A stretch of 64,000 nucleotides of DNA. Origin: Mercurialis annua. Taxonomy: Eukaryota; Streptophyta; Magnoliopsida; Malpighiales; Euphorbiaceae. This document shows positions 1 through 12,800 of the stretch, piece after piece. The position numbers and the translations under genes were made by a program. A model generated the notes under the pieces. That model saw nothing but the letters and a program-made list of their open reading frames with translations, did not search any database and had not been told where the DNA came from. The DNA lies in contig NC_065571.1 of assembly GCF_937616625.2 (NCBI RefSeq), forward strand, positions 2,606,501 through 2,670,500. The letters run 5' to 3'. How positions within the stretch are numbered: the first letter of the stretch is position 1; the number at the start of each line of letters is the position of its first letter.

Positions 1-535
1 CTGACCCACTATGTCGACATTTGATGTCCAACATTTTAGCAGCTGCAGACAAGGGAGAATGTTTGCTATTACCGGGGCATACAGGTTCTTCGGCCGCACG
101 CATCATATCATAAAAATGTTTAGCTTCATTATTCGGCTCCTCCTCCGTGAACACTACTTCTGGACCCGCAGCATCAATAACCATTCTTTGAACTGAGCTG
201 AACTCGTCACCCCCCTCATATTCCATGTCAACGTCATACTCCGACAGTTGTGTAACAGGACGGGGATTTAAAACATTTCCCTCCCCATGAAAAACCCAAA
301 CTTGATAATCTTTAACAAACCCTTTCTGCAAAATGTGGAGCTTCACTGTTTCGACATCTCGGTAACTCGTATTTTTACATCCCACCCTAGGGCAAGGGCA
401 TTTAATATCGGGCCCGCTCATACACGCTGGATGGCGTAAAGCGAAATTTACAAACTCTTGGACGCGCTCCTCAAAACCAGGGTACAGCAACCCGCCCTGA
501 AGCCGCCTATACATCCAACTTCGGTCTGTATCCAT
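1..535 (-). CDS. CACTA transposase (TNP2-like), N-terminal part, cut by window edge
   Basis: An open frame runs without a stop from the ATG at 535-533 to the window edge, giving 178 residues. It begins MDTDRSWMYRR and continues with a Cys/His-containing stretch (residues about 38-70, with C-P-C and G-C-K motifs). That is the plant 'transposase-associated domain' found at the N-terminus of En/Spm CACTA transposases. An acidic linker follows (residues about 100-140). The catalytic transposase domain would lie to the left of the window. The frame is undamaged as far as it can be seen, but the solo LTR sits in the upstream part of the element, so expression may be impaired. Identification rests on the domain opening plus the CACTA terminus at 5671. 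Confidence 0.85.
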   Translation of the reverse strand, partial: MDTDRSWMYRRLQGGLLYPGFEERVQEFVNFALRHPACMSGPDIKCPCPRVGCKNTSYRDVETVKLHILQKGFVKDYQVWVFHGEGNVLNPRPVTQLSEYDVDMEYEGGDEFSSVQRMVIDAAGPEVVFTEEEPNNEAKHFYDMMRAAEEPVCPGNSKHSPLSAAAKMLDIKCRHSGS

Positions 536-1917
536 TTCTGTAGCACGGATAATTAGGAGGGTTTTCGCTCGAGAATAGCAAAGTCAATGTAATTGACTGC
601 TTTAAAGGTGTGGACCTATCCCATTCGCAAAACTGGCTCCCCTTAACTCGGCCACGATATATGCCTAGCAACGGAGAAAAATATTCGGCAGCCTTCCGGC
701 GTCGTTCTCCTTCAGTGCGATATTTAGTATATGCGCTGTAACGCTTATTATATATTCCGCGAGGAATAAGCGTTACAAAACATATACTATACATCCGCCC
801 GGAGAACAAACGCTGGAAAACAACCAAATATTTTTCTACCGCTACTAGACATATATATATGGTTTTCGTGACCGAGTTACGGGAGGACCAGTTTTGCAAA
901 CTGTACAAACTGTACAATCCCGTGACGTTCAATCTCTTGAACACACGGGATGGGAACTCTAAGGCTAGGTTTGCGATTTTATTCGGTGGGAATAAAATCG
1001 AGATTTATTTATAGGTTGAATGTTGTAAATAAAATCTATTCCAACTAAAATAAATCAAAATAAGCAATAAAACCTACTTGTTGAAGGGCAGAACCGCAAA
1101 GAGAAGATGAAAAGCCCAGATAAGTCGGAACCACTATGCGCAGCGAGTGTCAGAGAATACAAACCTATCACATTTAAAAAACACGTATTATTATAATAAT
1201 AAAAAATCTAATAAAAATTCGGCAGCACTTCCCCTAAAAATGAGCATCACCCATTTTTCAGGGAAGTCCTGCAAGCAAATCACAATACATTTTCAAAAAT
1301 AATTACTAATTGATCAATCACAACCAACAATACCAACACCAATTATAACATTATAATTAATTATAATATTAAATAAATTAATCACACAATTAACCAATTT
1401 ATATTTTAATTAAACTACAATTGAATTATTAACTTAAATTACCAATTTAATTAATATACATACTTTTATAATATAATTACCTAAATCTAACAATTAATAT
1501 TAAATTAACACATTAACTAACCAAAATATATAAATTATAATACTTAATTAAACAAAATTAAAGTAAATAATGAAAACCTCACTATGGCAGCGGGATGAAA
1601 GCAGTGGTAGCGGGAGGGAGGCGACGACAGCGAGTGGAGGAGGCGGTCTAAAACCGAAATAATTTAACCTAATTTGAATATAAATTACAAAACATAAAAT
1701 TAATATAAATTAATTTAACCTAAAATAGAAAATTAACCTAAAAACTAATAGAATTTACATTAATTTAACAAAAAATTAACCAAAATCAGAAAATTAATCT
1801 AATTTAAACCTAAAACAGAAAATTGAAATCATTAAATTAACCCTAAAACTGAAAATTAACAATAAAGTAATCTAATTTAACCTAAAATATAAAAAATAAC
1901 CACAAAACTAATATAGT

Positions 1918-4437
1918 TGTCACGACCCAAAATTTATTGAGCCGCAACCGGCGCTAGGGAACGGGAGTGGTAGCTCCGGAACCCGTAGCAAGCCTAAAAT
2001 CACAATTTATTTTTCGCAAATATAATATAAACAAATAACAACAAACAACGGAAGCAAATATATACATATATATAACATATAACCGAATATGTACACTAAC
2101 TGTTTCAAAACCTCGCGGGCTCTAGTTACCGTACCCTGTACGAACTGGCCTCGCGGTACTATATACATCAGTTAGTGTTTCAAACATCCCACTGGCATCT
2201 GGGGCCGTGGATCACATACAACGTACGTAGTCTATCAAAAAGCATATAGACAAATACAGCAGTTGATATATACAATCAAAATAAACTGCTGACTAGGCTA
2301 CTATTCTGTTGACACAGGACCACTACTGCAGCACTCACAGAAGTCAGAAACTAACATATACAGCTGACTTCTGGACTTCAAAATTGGTCTCTAGCTAAGT
2401 CCACAAGCTAAGCACCTGAAAGACATCAAAGGTGAGGGGTCAGTATTTGGGGAAATACTGAGTGAGTTGACATTTACTAACAGTATTAATATAAAAACAT
2501 AGCATCGCATCTCAAAAAAATGTTAATATAAAACATATAACCATGTATTTGATCCGTACGAAACTAATATCCTAGCATGCGACACATCTCTCAAATAATC
2601 ATATATCATTCAACCCAATCGTAAGAATCAATTGCGAGTCCAACTCGCTGGTGGCCCAGCCACTCGATACAGGGACTTCCAGGCTACACCGTAGCCGAGT
2701 TCACTCTGCGTATCGAAATCATATACCCAATCGTAAGTTTCATATTCATCAACAGCTCCCAGCGGTGTCAAGTCATTTCTCAATGCAAACATACTAAATT
2801 GACTCGATACTGGTGATCACACAGCCTATTGACACCCAATAGGTAGCTAGTTTCTTCGGATCGCATACTAGTTCTCATATATAGAAATTAATAAACGTAT
2901 AACATTCAATCAATTATATATAATGCGATGCGTGTAAACAGTATATATATAAAATAGTTTTAATACATGAAAGTAAAAGTACAACTCACAGTGACCGCAA
3001 TCCCAGAAATGATATGATCGATCTGATAATACGCTCTCGCTAGTCCGCCTCTATTGACTCCACTACTTGCTGACACGTCTGATAAATCGTTAATAGTTAG
3101 ACGTGATTCTCATATTCCTATACGTATAATACTTTTAAGTTTTATGATTTAGTTTCGTTTTATACTTATTTACGTATTCAATATCTCTAGTCGTATAAAC
3201 GACTTAGCGAATACTATTTCTCATAATTGAGAATCGCTTAACGTCCTTGACGTTCTCCATTTTATAATTTACCTAAAACGTCGAGCTAATCTCGAGATTA
3301 ATGATTCTCAAAGTCCGAAATCCGTCTTTCCACGTCCAATTACCCTAAACGTCAAACACTTAGGTCAATTATAGTTTGTATACGCGTGGGGGCGAGTTAG
3401 GGTGTACATTGTGCATTTTGACGGGTGCACGATCGTGCAACTGAATACATGTTCGTGCACCTCAGGGGTACACGTTCGTGTACTCATTGTACACGTTCGT
3501 GTACCATGAGAAGTACACGTTCGTGTACTTCAGTACACGATCGTGTACCTCGCTAGGTGCACGTTCGTGTACATCAGTACACGTTCGTGCACCCGTGGTA
3601 CACGGTCGTGTACCACGTGCACAGCCCCGGAAATCAGATTTTCCGGGGTTTCGCCACAACCCCGACGTGCTAAGCATACTCACACTCAATACCCATATCT
3701 CGGTTTCTTCAAAAACGCCATAATAAACCCAAAAACGTCAAATTCAATTCAAAATCCTAATCTCATGAAAACAGCCCACAAAACCATCGTTTTCATGCCA
3801 AAACCCGACCTCTTACCTTAATTTGATGGCCGGAGGTGATAGAGCTTTCGGTTCTGAAGAAATCGCCGATTGAATCGCTCGAATCGGACGTCGAACGGAG
3901 AAACGGCGACGAAACGACGGAAATCGGCGATGGCTTCTGTTTTCTCTCGATCCTTCTCTGATCTTCTTCTTTGAATTTGGTTTCTTATATTTCTTGGTTA
4001 AAGGTTCACTTTGGTCCTTGTTCTTTTTGTTTCTTATCATTTATCTTTTAAACTTTTCAATCGTACGATTTAGTCCATAGCTAAATCGTTAAACTCTTTT
4101 ATTACGACTTATACGTATTATTTATATCCTATAAATAATACAAAGCCCGATAATAACACTTTTCCGTCAAAATCCAATATTTCTATTTTCGACACAAAGT
4201 GGCTAAATTACCGGTTTGGTCCCTATACCTATTTTTGAACTTTTCTCGCCATTTTTCCATTTAATTCCAATTCTAACTTTAGAATTGAAATATAATATAA
4301 GTTTTCTCCGTAATAATCCTTTCTAAAACCGACCTGCTAAAACTTATTTATCGGAAAACTTTCCGATATTGTCACTTCTGCGACTCAAAACTGGACACGT
4401 GGTCCAATTAGCTAATTAATTATTTTGGGGTATTACA
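1918..4437. mobile_element. Solo LTR of a retrotransposon (2,520 bp), nested in the CACTA element
   Basis: The element starts TGTCACGACCC and ends GGGGTATTACA, so it has TG...CA ends. It is flanked on both sides by the 5-bp direct repeat atagt (1913-1917 and 4438-4442). A 5-bp target duplication with TG/CA ends and no gag, pol, primer-binding site or polypurine tract is the signature of a solo LTR left by LTR-LTR recombination. The length and terminal sequence suit a Ty3/gypsy element. Orientation cannot be fixed, because the reverse complement (TGTAATACCCC...GGGTCGTGACA) also starts TG and ends CA. Short frames inside (for example 3813-4040) are not convincing genes. Confidence 0.82.
3425..3622. 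repeat. Array of about nine 16-bp palindromes inside the solo LTR
   Basis: The core CACGTTCGTG (variants CACGATCGTG and CACGGTCGTG) sits in a self-complementary frame GTACACGTTCGTGTAC. It recurs about every 21-23 bp between 3425 and 3622, separated by 3-7 bp spacers that are not conserved. Because each unit is nearly its own reverse complement, both strands look alike and both carry short meaningless open frames. Confidence 0.85.
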
Positions 4438-5245
4438 ATAGTTTACATTAAATTAACAAAAAATTAATCTAAAACAGAAAATTAAAATCATTACACTAAC
4501 CCTAAAACTGAAAATTAAGCATAACGAATCTAATTAAACCTAAACTAATCTATTTTTTCAATAATAAACCTATTTATTAAACTAATTAACTAAACTAATA
4601 AAATTAATAACAATTACTAATTTCATTTATCACGATAATTAGCGACGGATTGTACCTAAATATAAACTATTAAAAATCACCTAATTAATACACTAGCAAT
4701 TATACCTAAATATAAACTATTAACCTAAATTCAAACAATTAATCAACAATTTACAAAAATAATTAACCTAAGAAGTAATCTAATAATAAAAAATTACATA
4801 ACCTAAATTAAAATCACCTAACTAATACCCTAATTTAACCTACTTTAATCTAATGGATATAAATCAAACAATCTAATTAACCAACTAATTAATATAGTTT
4901 AACAATAACTAACCTTTACAAATTGAGATCGGCGACAATGGTACAGGCGGCAACAGTGGCGGCGACGGCAGCAGTGGAGGCGGAAACAGTGGCGGCGACG
5001 GCAGCAAAGGAGGAGACGGCAGCGGTTTTTCTGGAAAACAAAAAAAATTAAATACACACCAAAAACAACACAAAACCTAGCATTAACCAACCTATTAATC
5101 GAAAAGAGGAAGAAAGGCGGCGGTGTTGGCAGCAAATAGGGGTCGCCGGACGGAGTGGTGGAGAGTTGCAGAGAGGGGCGGCGGTTTTTTGTTTCAGAAA
5201 TAAAAGGGAGAATGAAGGGGAAGCTGCTGCTCGTTTCATTTAACC

Positions 5246-5462
5246 CCAAAATTAGCGACGGATTAATAAATTCCGTCGCTAATTTGGAGTTAAATGAAAC
5301 TCACCGTTTCATTTAACTCCTTGGCGACGGATTCTAGTCATCCGTCGCTAATTTTGCGACGGACGAGTAGAATCCGTCGCCAAATAGTTAAATGAAACAG
5401 TGAGTTTCATTTAACTCCAAATTAGCGACGGAATTTATTAATCCGTCGCTAATTTTGGGCTA
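5246..5462. repeat. Large imperfect palindrome in the CACTA subterminal region
   Basis: The left arm reads outward-to-centre from ccccaaaattagcgacgg through a TTTCATTTAACTCC block to about 5350. The right arm repeats it in reverse complement up to about 5462. Arms are roughly 100 bp with few mismatches and carry several copies of the GCGACGG subterminal motif that CACTA transposases are known to bind. Confidence 0.75.
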
Positions 5463-5827
5463 AAAAAGGGCGCCACATATTCCCTCCAAACACCCGCCAA
5501 AATAGCGACGGATTAGCGACGGATAATCCGTCGCTACTTTGGCGGGAGCAACCCCGCCATAAATTTAACCAAATTCGCGACACTTTCTGGATCCGTCTCT
5601 AATTCCGTCGCTGTTTTACTGTTAAAATCCGTCGCTAAAATCCGTCGCAAAAACAGTGTTTTCTAGTAGTGACAATTATAAAATTTAGCATTTAAAATAA
5701 TATACACATCTCCTTTGCAATGATAAATCATATGCTTTGGTGTCAAATTTAGCTCCAAATATAATATATGCTATATCCTACATGCATCTAAATATTATTA
5801 AATTGTCATTATTAACAATTTTGTATA

Positions 5828-6197
5828 GGCTTAATGCCTTAGAAAATCCCGATGTTTCATCCCTTTTTAATCCTACCCGACGTTGAAATTTGTCAATTTT
5901 ATCCCATTTTGCATTTTTCCATTCCAATTGTACCCTAAAACATAAAATTGACATTTATTTATTTGACAAAAATTCAAAATAATTTTTCAAAAATGGTCAA
6001 TTTAATATAAAAAGTTAATCTAATGTAAAAATGATCAATTTAAAAAAAATTTGCTTAATATTAAAAGGTCAATTTTATGCTTTAGGGTACAATTGAAATG
6101 AAAAAAAAATACAAAATAGAGTAAAATTGACTGATTTGCAACGTCAGGGTAGGATTGAAAAATGGATAAAAGGTCAGGGTTTTTTAAACATTAGGCC
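5828..6197. mobile_element. Mutator-like MITE, 370 bp
   Basis: Terminal inverted repeats of about 125 bp, starting GGCTTAATGCC on the left and GGCCTAATG on the right (reverse complement), run inward at roughly 80-85% identity by eye. The element is flanked by a perfect 9-bp direct repeat ttttgtata (5819-5827 and 6198-6206). Long inverted repeats with a 9-bp target duplication fit a non-autonomous MULE. It has no coding capacity. Confidence 0.8.
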
Positions 6198-6206
6198 TTT
6201 TGTATA

Positions 6207-9200
6207 ACCATACCAAAAAATTTATTTTAAATTAATTAAATTTATTTAAAAATATTTATGTAATTATTTAACTATAACTGTAATAATTTATTTGTATTGT
6301 TTAATATAAATCAGATGATAAAAAAATTACTATTCAAATTAATTGATTTTTACAAAAAAAAACTATTTATAAATAGATAATTACTATTAAAAATAATATT
6401 ACAGATATTTAATAAATAACATAAAAATAATATTAATGATATTTAAATATTAAATTTATAGCTATATTATTAAGAAATAATTTATGTTTGTTGCATTGAA
6501 AAATCAGTTACAACATTACAATTTTGTCACTTAATTTAGCATTTTGTATTGTACTTAAAATTTAGAATATGTGTTTTATTTAGCATTTTGTTATTTTTTC
6601 TAAAAATTAACTTTTTATAAATATAAAAAGAATAAGGAATATAAAAAAAGTTAAATAAAAAGTTTTATTGGCACGTGTACTTTGAAAGTGTTGAACTAAA
6701 TGGTCATAAGATGGGCACTTATTTGGTCATGTTAGAAACTTAAATGGGCTCACTAATTTTCCGTTTAATCAACAATTGGGCTTATCGGGCTGCAATCTCA
6801 GTTTTAAAATCTTGAAATCTTTCTTACAGCCTCAACATCATATATTACAGACCAAATATGAGCCTAATTTCATAAAAATATTATTTTATTACAAATTCTA
6901 TAAAGTCTTATGCATAGAATTGTGTTTAGTGTATTTTCTGAAAAGAATTATAGAATTAATCATATCATATCAACTAATTATAAAATACATTCTTATGTAA
7001 ATAAAATAAATTTTATAGCATAATCAAACCATAGAATAGCTAGTACTTAAGATCAATTGTGTAGCTACATATTAAGGATATCATTCATTCAAACTATAAA
7101 GTTTGATTTAAACTTCACAAATAGACTTCATATCCTTTAAAGATTGTACATATAGCTCGTAATAAATAATCACATAAAAATATCACAGAGATCACAGACA
7201 TCTGACTAAGTAAATCTGAATTCAAAAATATACTATTATAAAACTACTTATTAAAATAAAATTACGTTTTTATTACATATATGGATATAAGAATCCAAAC
7301 AAATCTAGCTTCTTTAATAAAATTAACCAACCAATACTTAATTCTTGTTTAAAACGGCTAAGCTGAGATTTGAACATTTCAATCTTTCACTTCATTTTCT
7401 CTTACAGATACGTATGATTATTCTGTCTCTCTCTGTTAAAAATATTTTCTTTTCAGTTTAGGAGCAATGGCTGAAGAAGATCGGAATTTATGCACAAAAA
7501 CTTTGGTATGACATAAGAATTCTCTTTGTATTTGAATTGTTGTTGTAGTCACTTTTTTTACATTGCTTTTGCATGCCTAATTTGGACTAATTTGGTTTGA
7601 TAAGAATGTAAGAACTGCATATAGAAAAGTTTAAGAATTAGAGGGACCCTAAATTTTGTGAGCTGGAAATTAGTGACTTATGTAGACTTAATCCATTGCC
7701 TAGTTAGCTAAAAGTTCCTACTATTCCAATCTAAAAAAAATTCATATTATTATTAAATCGGTTGCCTGCTTAACTTAATGGCTAAATAATTTATAAATTG
7801 TTTAAGCGTTAAGCTTGTGATTTGCATTTGAGATTTGTCTAATATATTTAGGCCAATCTGCCAATTTAATGTCCTTTAGGATTTTATTGAGTGTTAAATT
7901 ATAGGCGTGTCTGTTCGACCCAATCAAATTGAATTAATAATTGAATCAAAATCAAACCTAACCAAATTTATAAAAGATGTAAAATATTTAAAGTCTAATT
8001 GAACAAATTGTGCGGGTTTCATTTTTTAGTTCAGTTTGCACGAAAACTTAATTAAAATTTATCATCATTAATCAATCGAATTAAAAAACTTGAAAATAAA
8101 AGATTAACTGAATCAAATTTTTCTAGTTTTATTTTTCGATTTGATTTAGTTTTATATGCTTTTATACTAAATATCTAAAACCTGTTTATTTTAACCAAAT
8201 CATGAATGTTATTGTTTCAAGATTTTTTTTACAAAAATAGATATTTTTGTGAGAGTACTTTCATATTATATATCAGATATTCTTTTATAAAAACATGTCT
8301 TTTTCATTTTCTTTTCAAAAATACGTTTTTAGCAGTTTTGGAGTAGAATATTAGTAGTTCTTTTGCTAGAGTTTTAGTAAAAATAAAAATAAAAGCATGT
8401 TTATGTATATAAAAATTAAAAATTATATATTTTTATGAAAATATTTTTTTAATAAAATAAAAAATATGTAGGATGTAAATCCTTCTTGCTTTTATTCCAT
8501 TCCTAACCGGTTCATGAGCTGCAGAGACCAGCCCAATAGGCCCAGAAATTGCAAACATTATAGACTTGCTCCTGCTGGAATAGAAATCCAGCCCGAAAAC
8601 ATTTTGAGTCCATTAATCTACTAATACCCTAGCCCAAGGGATCTTAGTCGTGGACTTTTCATAGCACCAACCGATCTCACCCACTTATCCCGTATGACTC
8701 GAAGCCCATTAGCCCAGTAAGTCCAAGCCTACTTGATGAAATTATAGTTTTTTTATTTAAACTAGAATACATTTAATGTCTTCTCTATCGTTATTTTATT
8801 TTAACCTATTTTATCTAATTACCATTTTATAGAAATTCATCATATCATTGATAGAGTTCAATAAATAAAATAATTTATAAAAATAAAATAACCACTAATG
8901 ACATGATAATTTTATTTTGGAAAAAATTACACAATACAGTTGTTGCCTTATGTCAATCGTACAACAAACTAATAAAGTTTTAACCCTAAAAAAATTAAAT
9001 GATAAAAAATAATAATAATTACAATTTTTTTATTGCAAATGATCACTGACTTGTTATAGAAATGGCGCAACGTTTATATGAGAAAACCACTCTTATTTTG
9101 GTTACAGTTTGAAATTGTTTCTTTATAAAAACACAAGGACTTTAGCTATTGATGGAAGAATTATTATTTAACAATTGCTATTTTTTATGGTGATCATATC

Positions 9201-9867
9201 ATTAGAGTGATAAATATTTTTAGCATAGTTTCTCGACACTTTAAAAATAAATATCAATCATCTAATATGAATGTAACTGGGTTATCTATTTGATAGCTAA
9301 AAAAACTCTATTAATAATAACCAATTTTATAAATATTTTGATCTTAAAATGATTTATTCGTTATTATTGAGTAATTATTCATTCTAAAATCATACTAATA
9401 GAAGAAGTTTAGATTATAATTGTTTATAAAATCAAATAAATGAATAATCATATCTAATCATAGCATACATGCTTTTCATATAAGCAGTCCAAAGTACAAT
9501 CATTGCTAAATATTTCTAACAATGACTATATACTCTTCCATAAACAGAAAAATACACAATTAATTTTTTTAATTTTTTTTGGATCCTATCTTCAAAAAGG
9601 ATCATTAAAGGCACAAAATTGTATTTTTATTTTTTTCATAAACTGAACTATAATATATAATGAAAAACTATACTATAAAAAATAAAATGTTGGTATGCAA
9701 CATGTGATATGATATAAGGGGAAATTAATGTTTAAATTAGGCAAAATCAATGAAATAATTGAAAAAAATAAAAGGAAAGATAGAATAGAATTGAGAGAAA
9801 TGCGACCATTTCAAAGCGACTAAATCGGAGAGAGAGAGCGACGGTGGCGGTGGCGGTGGTGGCGGCG
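6207..9867. other. AT-rich intergenic stretch before KAPP
   Basis: I see no sustained reading frame. A short exon-like segment lies at 7467-7507: an ATG followed by 13 codons (MAEEDRNLCTKTL) and a GTATGA splice-donor-like sequence. No continuation was found. From 9830 there is a GGCGGT-type microsatellite that runs into the KAPP start. A 7-codon upstream frame (ATG at 9800, stop ending 9823) precedes the KAPP start codon. Confidence 0.6.
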
Positions 9868-12800
9868 ATGATGCTGGCGGTGGTAGAAAGCATTATCGGC
9901 GGTGTACTTATGCTTCTTTTGTTTATCCTCTTTATTTTTTTCGCCTGTAAACCATGGCGTCTCTTTTTTAATTCTTCTCCTTCTCGTCCTCTTAAGGTAT
10001 GCCTTTGATTACTAATTTTATTTAATTATCCATTCGTCTTCTCTAATTAATTTAGCATTAAATTGTTTTGATCTTTTTTTTTTCCCTTAATTTTTTATTT
10101 TTCCGATGTAATGCGATGTTTGCCATTGCTTTGAATTTGAATTAAAAACAAGCCGAAGTGATTGCATTCAGCTAACTAATTATTTATCGCGTTAATTTTG
10201 AAATTTTAACTCTGATTGTGATTGATCTTCATTAATTTAATGACATTAGAGGTAAAGAATTGCAGGTTTGATGATTGATTCTGATATATTAACTGCAAAA
10301 TTCAGTTTTAAATTTTAATTGATGATCTTCAGAGTTCTCATGCTTCTAATTTTGCTTAATTGCATCTCAGGTGCTAATTAGGTGATGATTAATGTGCATC
10401 TAGGATTTGGTATTATGCTTAATTTAATTTATTATAAATTGCTATTAGACTAGTTTTTTTAATTGATGGCAGCTCCTTTGATTAATATATTGCTAGGAGT
10501 CTGAATATTTACAGGAATTTTCTCATGTGTTAAGCTTAATGTTAGGAATGGACTATAGGTTTATTCTTTAAGTGCTGTTAGCTACATGATAAGTAGATAT
10601 ATGCTTGTGTTTCTGCCAAACGAGTGTTCTATTTTTTGTGCCTCATACATTTCACTATTTAGGTTGGTGAATTAGAGCGACCGCTTGTTTCAGATGACGT
10701 GGAAAACAATGATTTAGCAAGGAATTATGACCTAGAGGGAGCGTGTTATCAAAATGAAGGGCCGCTGCGGTTGCCTCGATCCCATGGGCTTATTCATAAA
10801 CAGAGGCTTCCATCTGCATCGCCCCAGTTGAACCAAGGTGTTAATTTATATCTTGAATTCCTTCTGTGTCCAAGTATGCCTTATTTTTTCATTTAGTGGT
10901 CAGGGGAAGATTTTTTTTTTTTGCTTGCTTTTGTTTCATTTTTAAAATTTTATTTTGTCCCAGGAGATAGCTTGATTTTAGATGTAACTTCGGAACCCAC
11001 TGAGGATATTTCGGTTGGTCAAACCCTCAAGCGCACATTTCTGACAGAACACCTAGCTGAAGTTCAGCAACATACTGGACAGACAGATCAGAGTCCTCAT
11101 CGGGAAAATGATAGCATTCAGGATTTTGCGCCCTGCATTATTGCCGATCAAAGTAATTTCTTGTCTTTCACTTGTGTGGAAGAAGCTAATTCTGGTACTT
11201 TTGTTTGTTTAAAGTGAAAAACATGTTATCCTATGTTTCTGTTAGAAGTGCAGGAAGCTGCCTCTCTCTGGAGGTCATCTCTGGTCCTTCTCGTGGCCTC
11301 CGATGTTCTAAATGGTCCACAAGTGCTTCAGGAGTTCCATTTATCCTTGGAAGGGTATCAAGTGATATGTTGTTGAAGGACTCAGAAGTGTCGGGGAAGC
11401 ATGCAATGATCAACTGGAATGTGGATGTAGGTTCTATACCACTTTATTTTTGTTTATCAGTCTTTCTGTTTATCATGCATTAGCTAAAAAAAGCTATTTT
11501 ATCATTTTAGAAGAAAAGATGGGAGCTTGTTGACATGGGTAGTCTAAATGGAACGCACCTCAATTCACGACCAATTAATCATCATGATTCTGGAAGTAGG
11601 CACTGGGGTAATCCGGCTGATTTGTCAAATGGAGACATAATAACTCTCGGAACAACCTCAAACATACGTGTAAGTCAATCTTCCGTGTTTAATATACTGT
11701 GAATATATGTGTTTATATTTTGATGGCTTTTTATCTGGTAAAATGTATTAGCCTATTCCTTGCAGGATTGTTATTTTTTAAGATATCTGTATATAACCTT
11801 TTTCCACTTAGAGAAAATATTTGAAACATAGTTGGCTGCTGCTTTAGGAGCTATACGTTTCTTTCCCTCTTTCAAAAAATCTTTAGTGTTTCACTGTTGT
11901 GCATAGTGGTGTGTTTACCATTCTCTATTTTTCTTTCTGGCAGGTTCACATCACATTTAAAGCTGAGAATGAGATGCCTTTTTGTGTAGGCATGGCATCA
12001 GATCCCATGGCTATGCGTCGAGGAGGAAAGAAACTTCCTATGGAAGATGTGTGCTATTATCACTGGCCCCTTCCGGGCATTGAACAGGTATGATGATTCA
12101 TTAGTTTGCCTAGCAAGGATGTATTGTGCTTTCTTGGAAACGCTAAGCAACTTAAATCCCAATCGTGCAGTTTGGAATGTTTGGAATTTGTGATGGGCAT
12201 GGTGGAGCAGCAGCTGCTAATACTGCCAGCAAGTTAGTATTCCTACTTCAGCCTTAACATCTCACGTTTATCGAATGAAATCTGTTATTTCTTTGACAAA
12301 AAATGCAAAATTTGAAGCATTTTGCATTTTTTTCCTGTCTTGTAAGGCTCCCAAAGAACAGCAATTGCCTTTTGTGCATGATACCCTGCAATATTCTTAT
12401 ATACTGTTCCTTCTGCAGTCAGAGACACTTCCCTATTTGTATATGAATTCATGAAGTTTTACTTAGCTATGATTGATGTTGTGCATTGAATGCTTATGCA
12501 TCAGTGTTTTCCTTTTCAAATGAAGGCCCAGTTTCAATTATCCTCATCAATGCTAATTACCTCCTTATGCCTTGATGCATGGTTTAGTAGTAATGTCTGA
12601 CCTTTTTACTTGCTCCAGAATGCTTCCTGAGAAGGTTGCAAAGATTTTGTCGGATTCACTAACAAGGGAGAGGGTTTTATCACAATGTGATGCTTCAGAA
12701 GTTCTCAGAGTTGCATTTTCTCAAACAGAAGCTTCATTGAATTACTACTATGAGGTACTCCATCGACTCTTTTTCTTCTATTTCTTCGATCTGACAAACA

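Larger units (their letters stand above)
1..5671 (-). mobile_element. CACTA (En/Spm-like) transposon, 5' part
   Basis: The outer end is at 5671. Read on the minus strand it starts CACTACTAGAAAACACTG, the typical CACTA terminus. Inside it, about 5240-5655 is packed with subterminal repeats built on GCGACGG and its complement CCGTCGC. Further in, on the same strand, lies a transposase reading frame (535 down to 1) that leaves the window. CACTA elements make 3-bp target duplications; the base triplet outside this end is aca (5672-5674), and the partner end is beyond the window. The element is split by a solo LTR at 1918-4437. The AT-rich stretches 1020-1917 and 4443-4900 are its untranslated leader or introns. 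Confidence 0.88.

Noticed and set aside
507..944. 145-codon minus-strand frame overlapping the transposase start
   Set aside because: It lies in the leader of the CACTA element and ends past the transposase ATG in a different frame. No recognised domain of its own; at best an upstream exon or leader of the same element.
3425..3622. Possible CRISPR-like array
   Set aside because: The repeats are 16-bp palindromes with 3-7 bp spacers inside a plant LTR. Spacers are too short and no cas genes exist here.
3462..4040. Short frames in the solo LTR (75-92 codons)
   Set aside because: They are by-products of the palindrome array or basic low-complexity DNA. No gag or pol motif.
4899..5249. 116-codon minus-strand frame rich in Arg/Cys/His
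   Set aside because: It translates a GGCGGCGACGGCAGC-type microsatellite in the CACTA leader.
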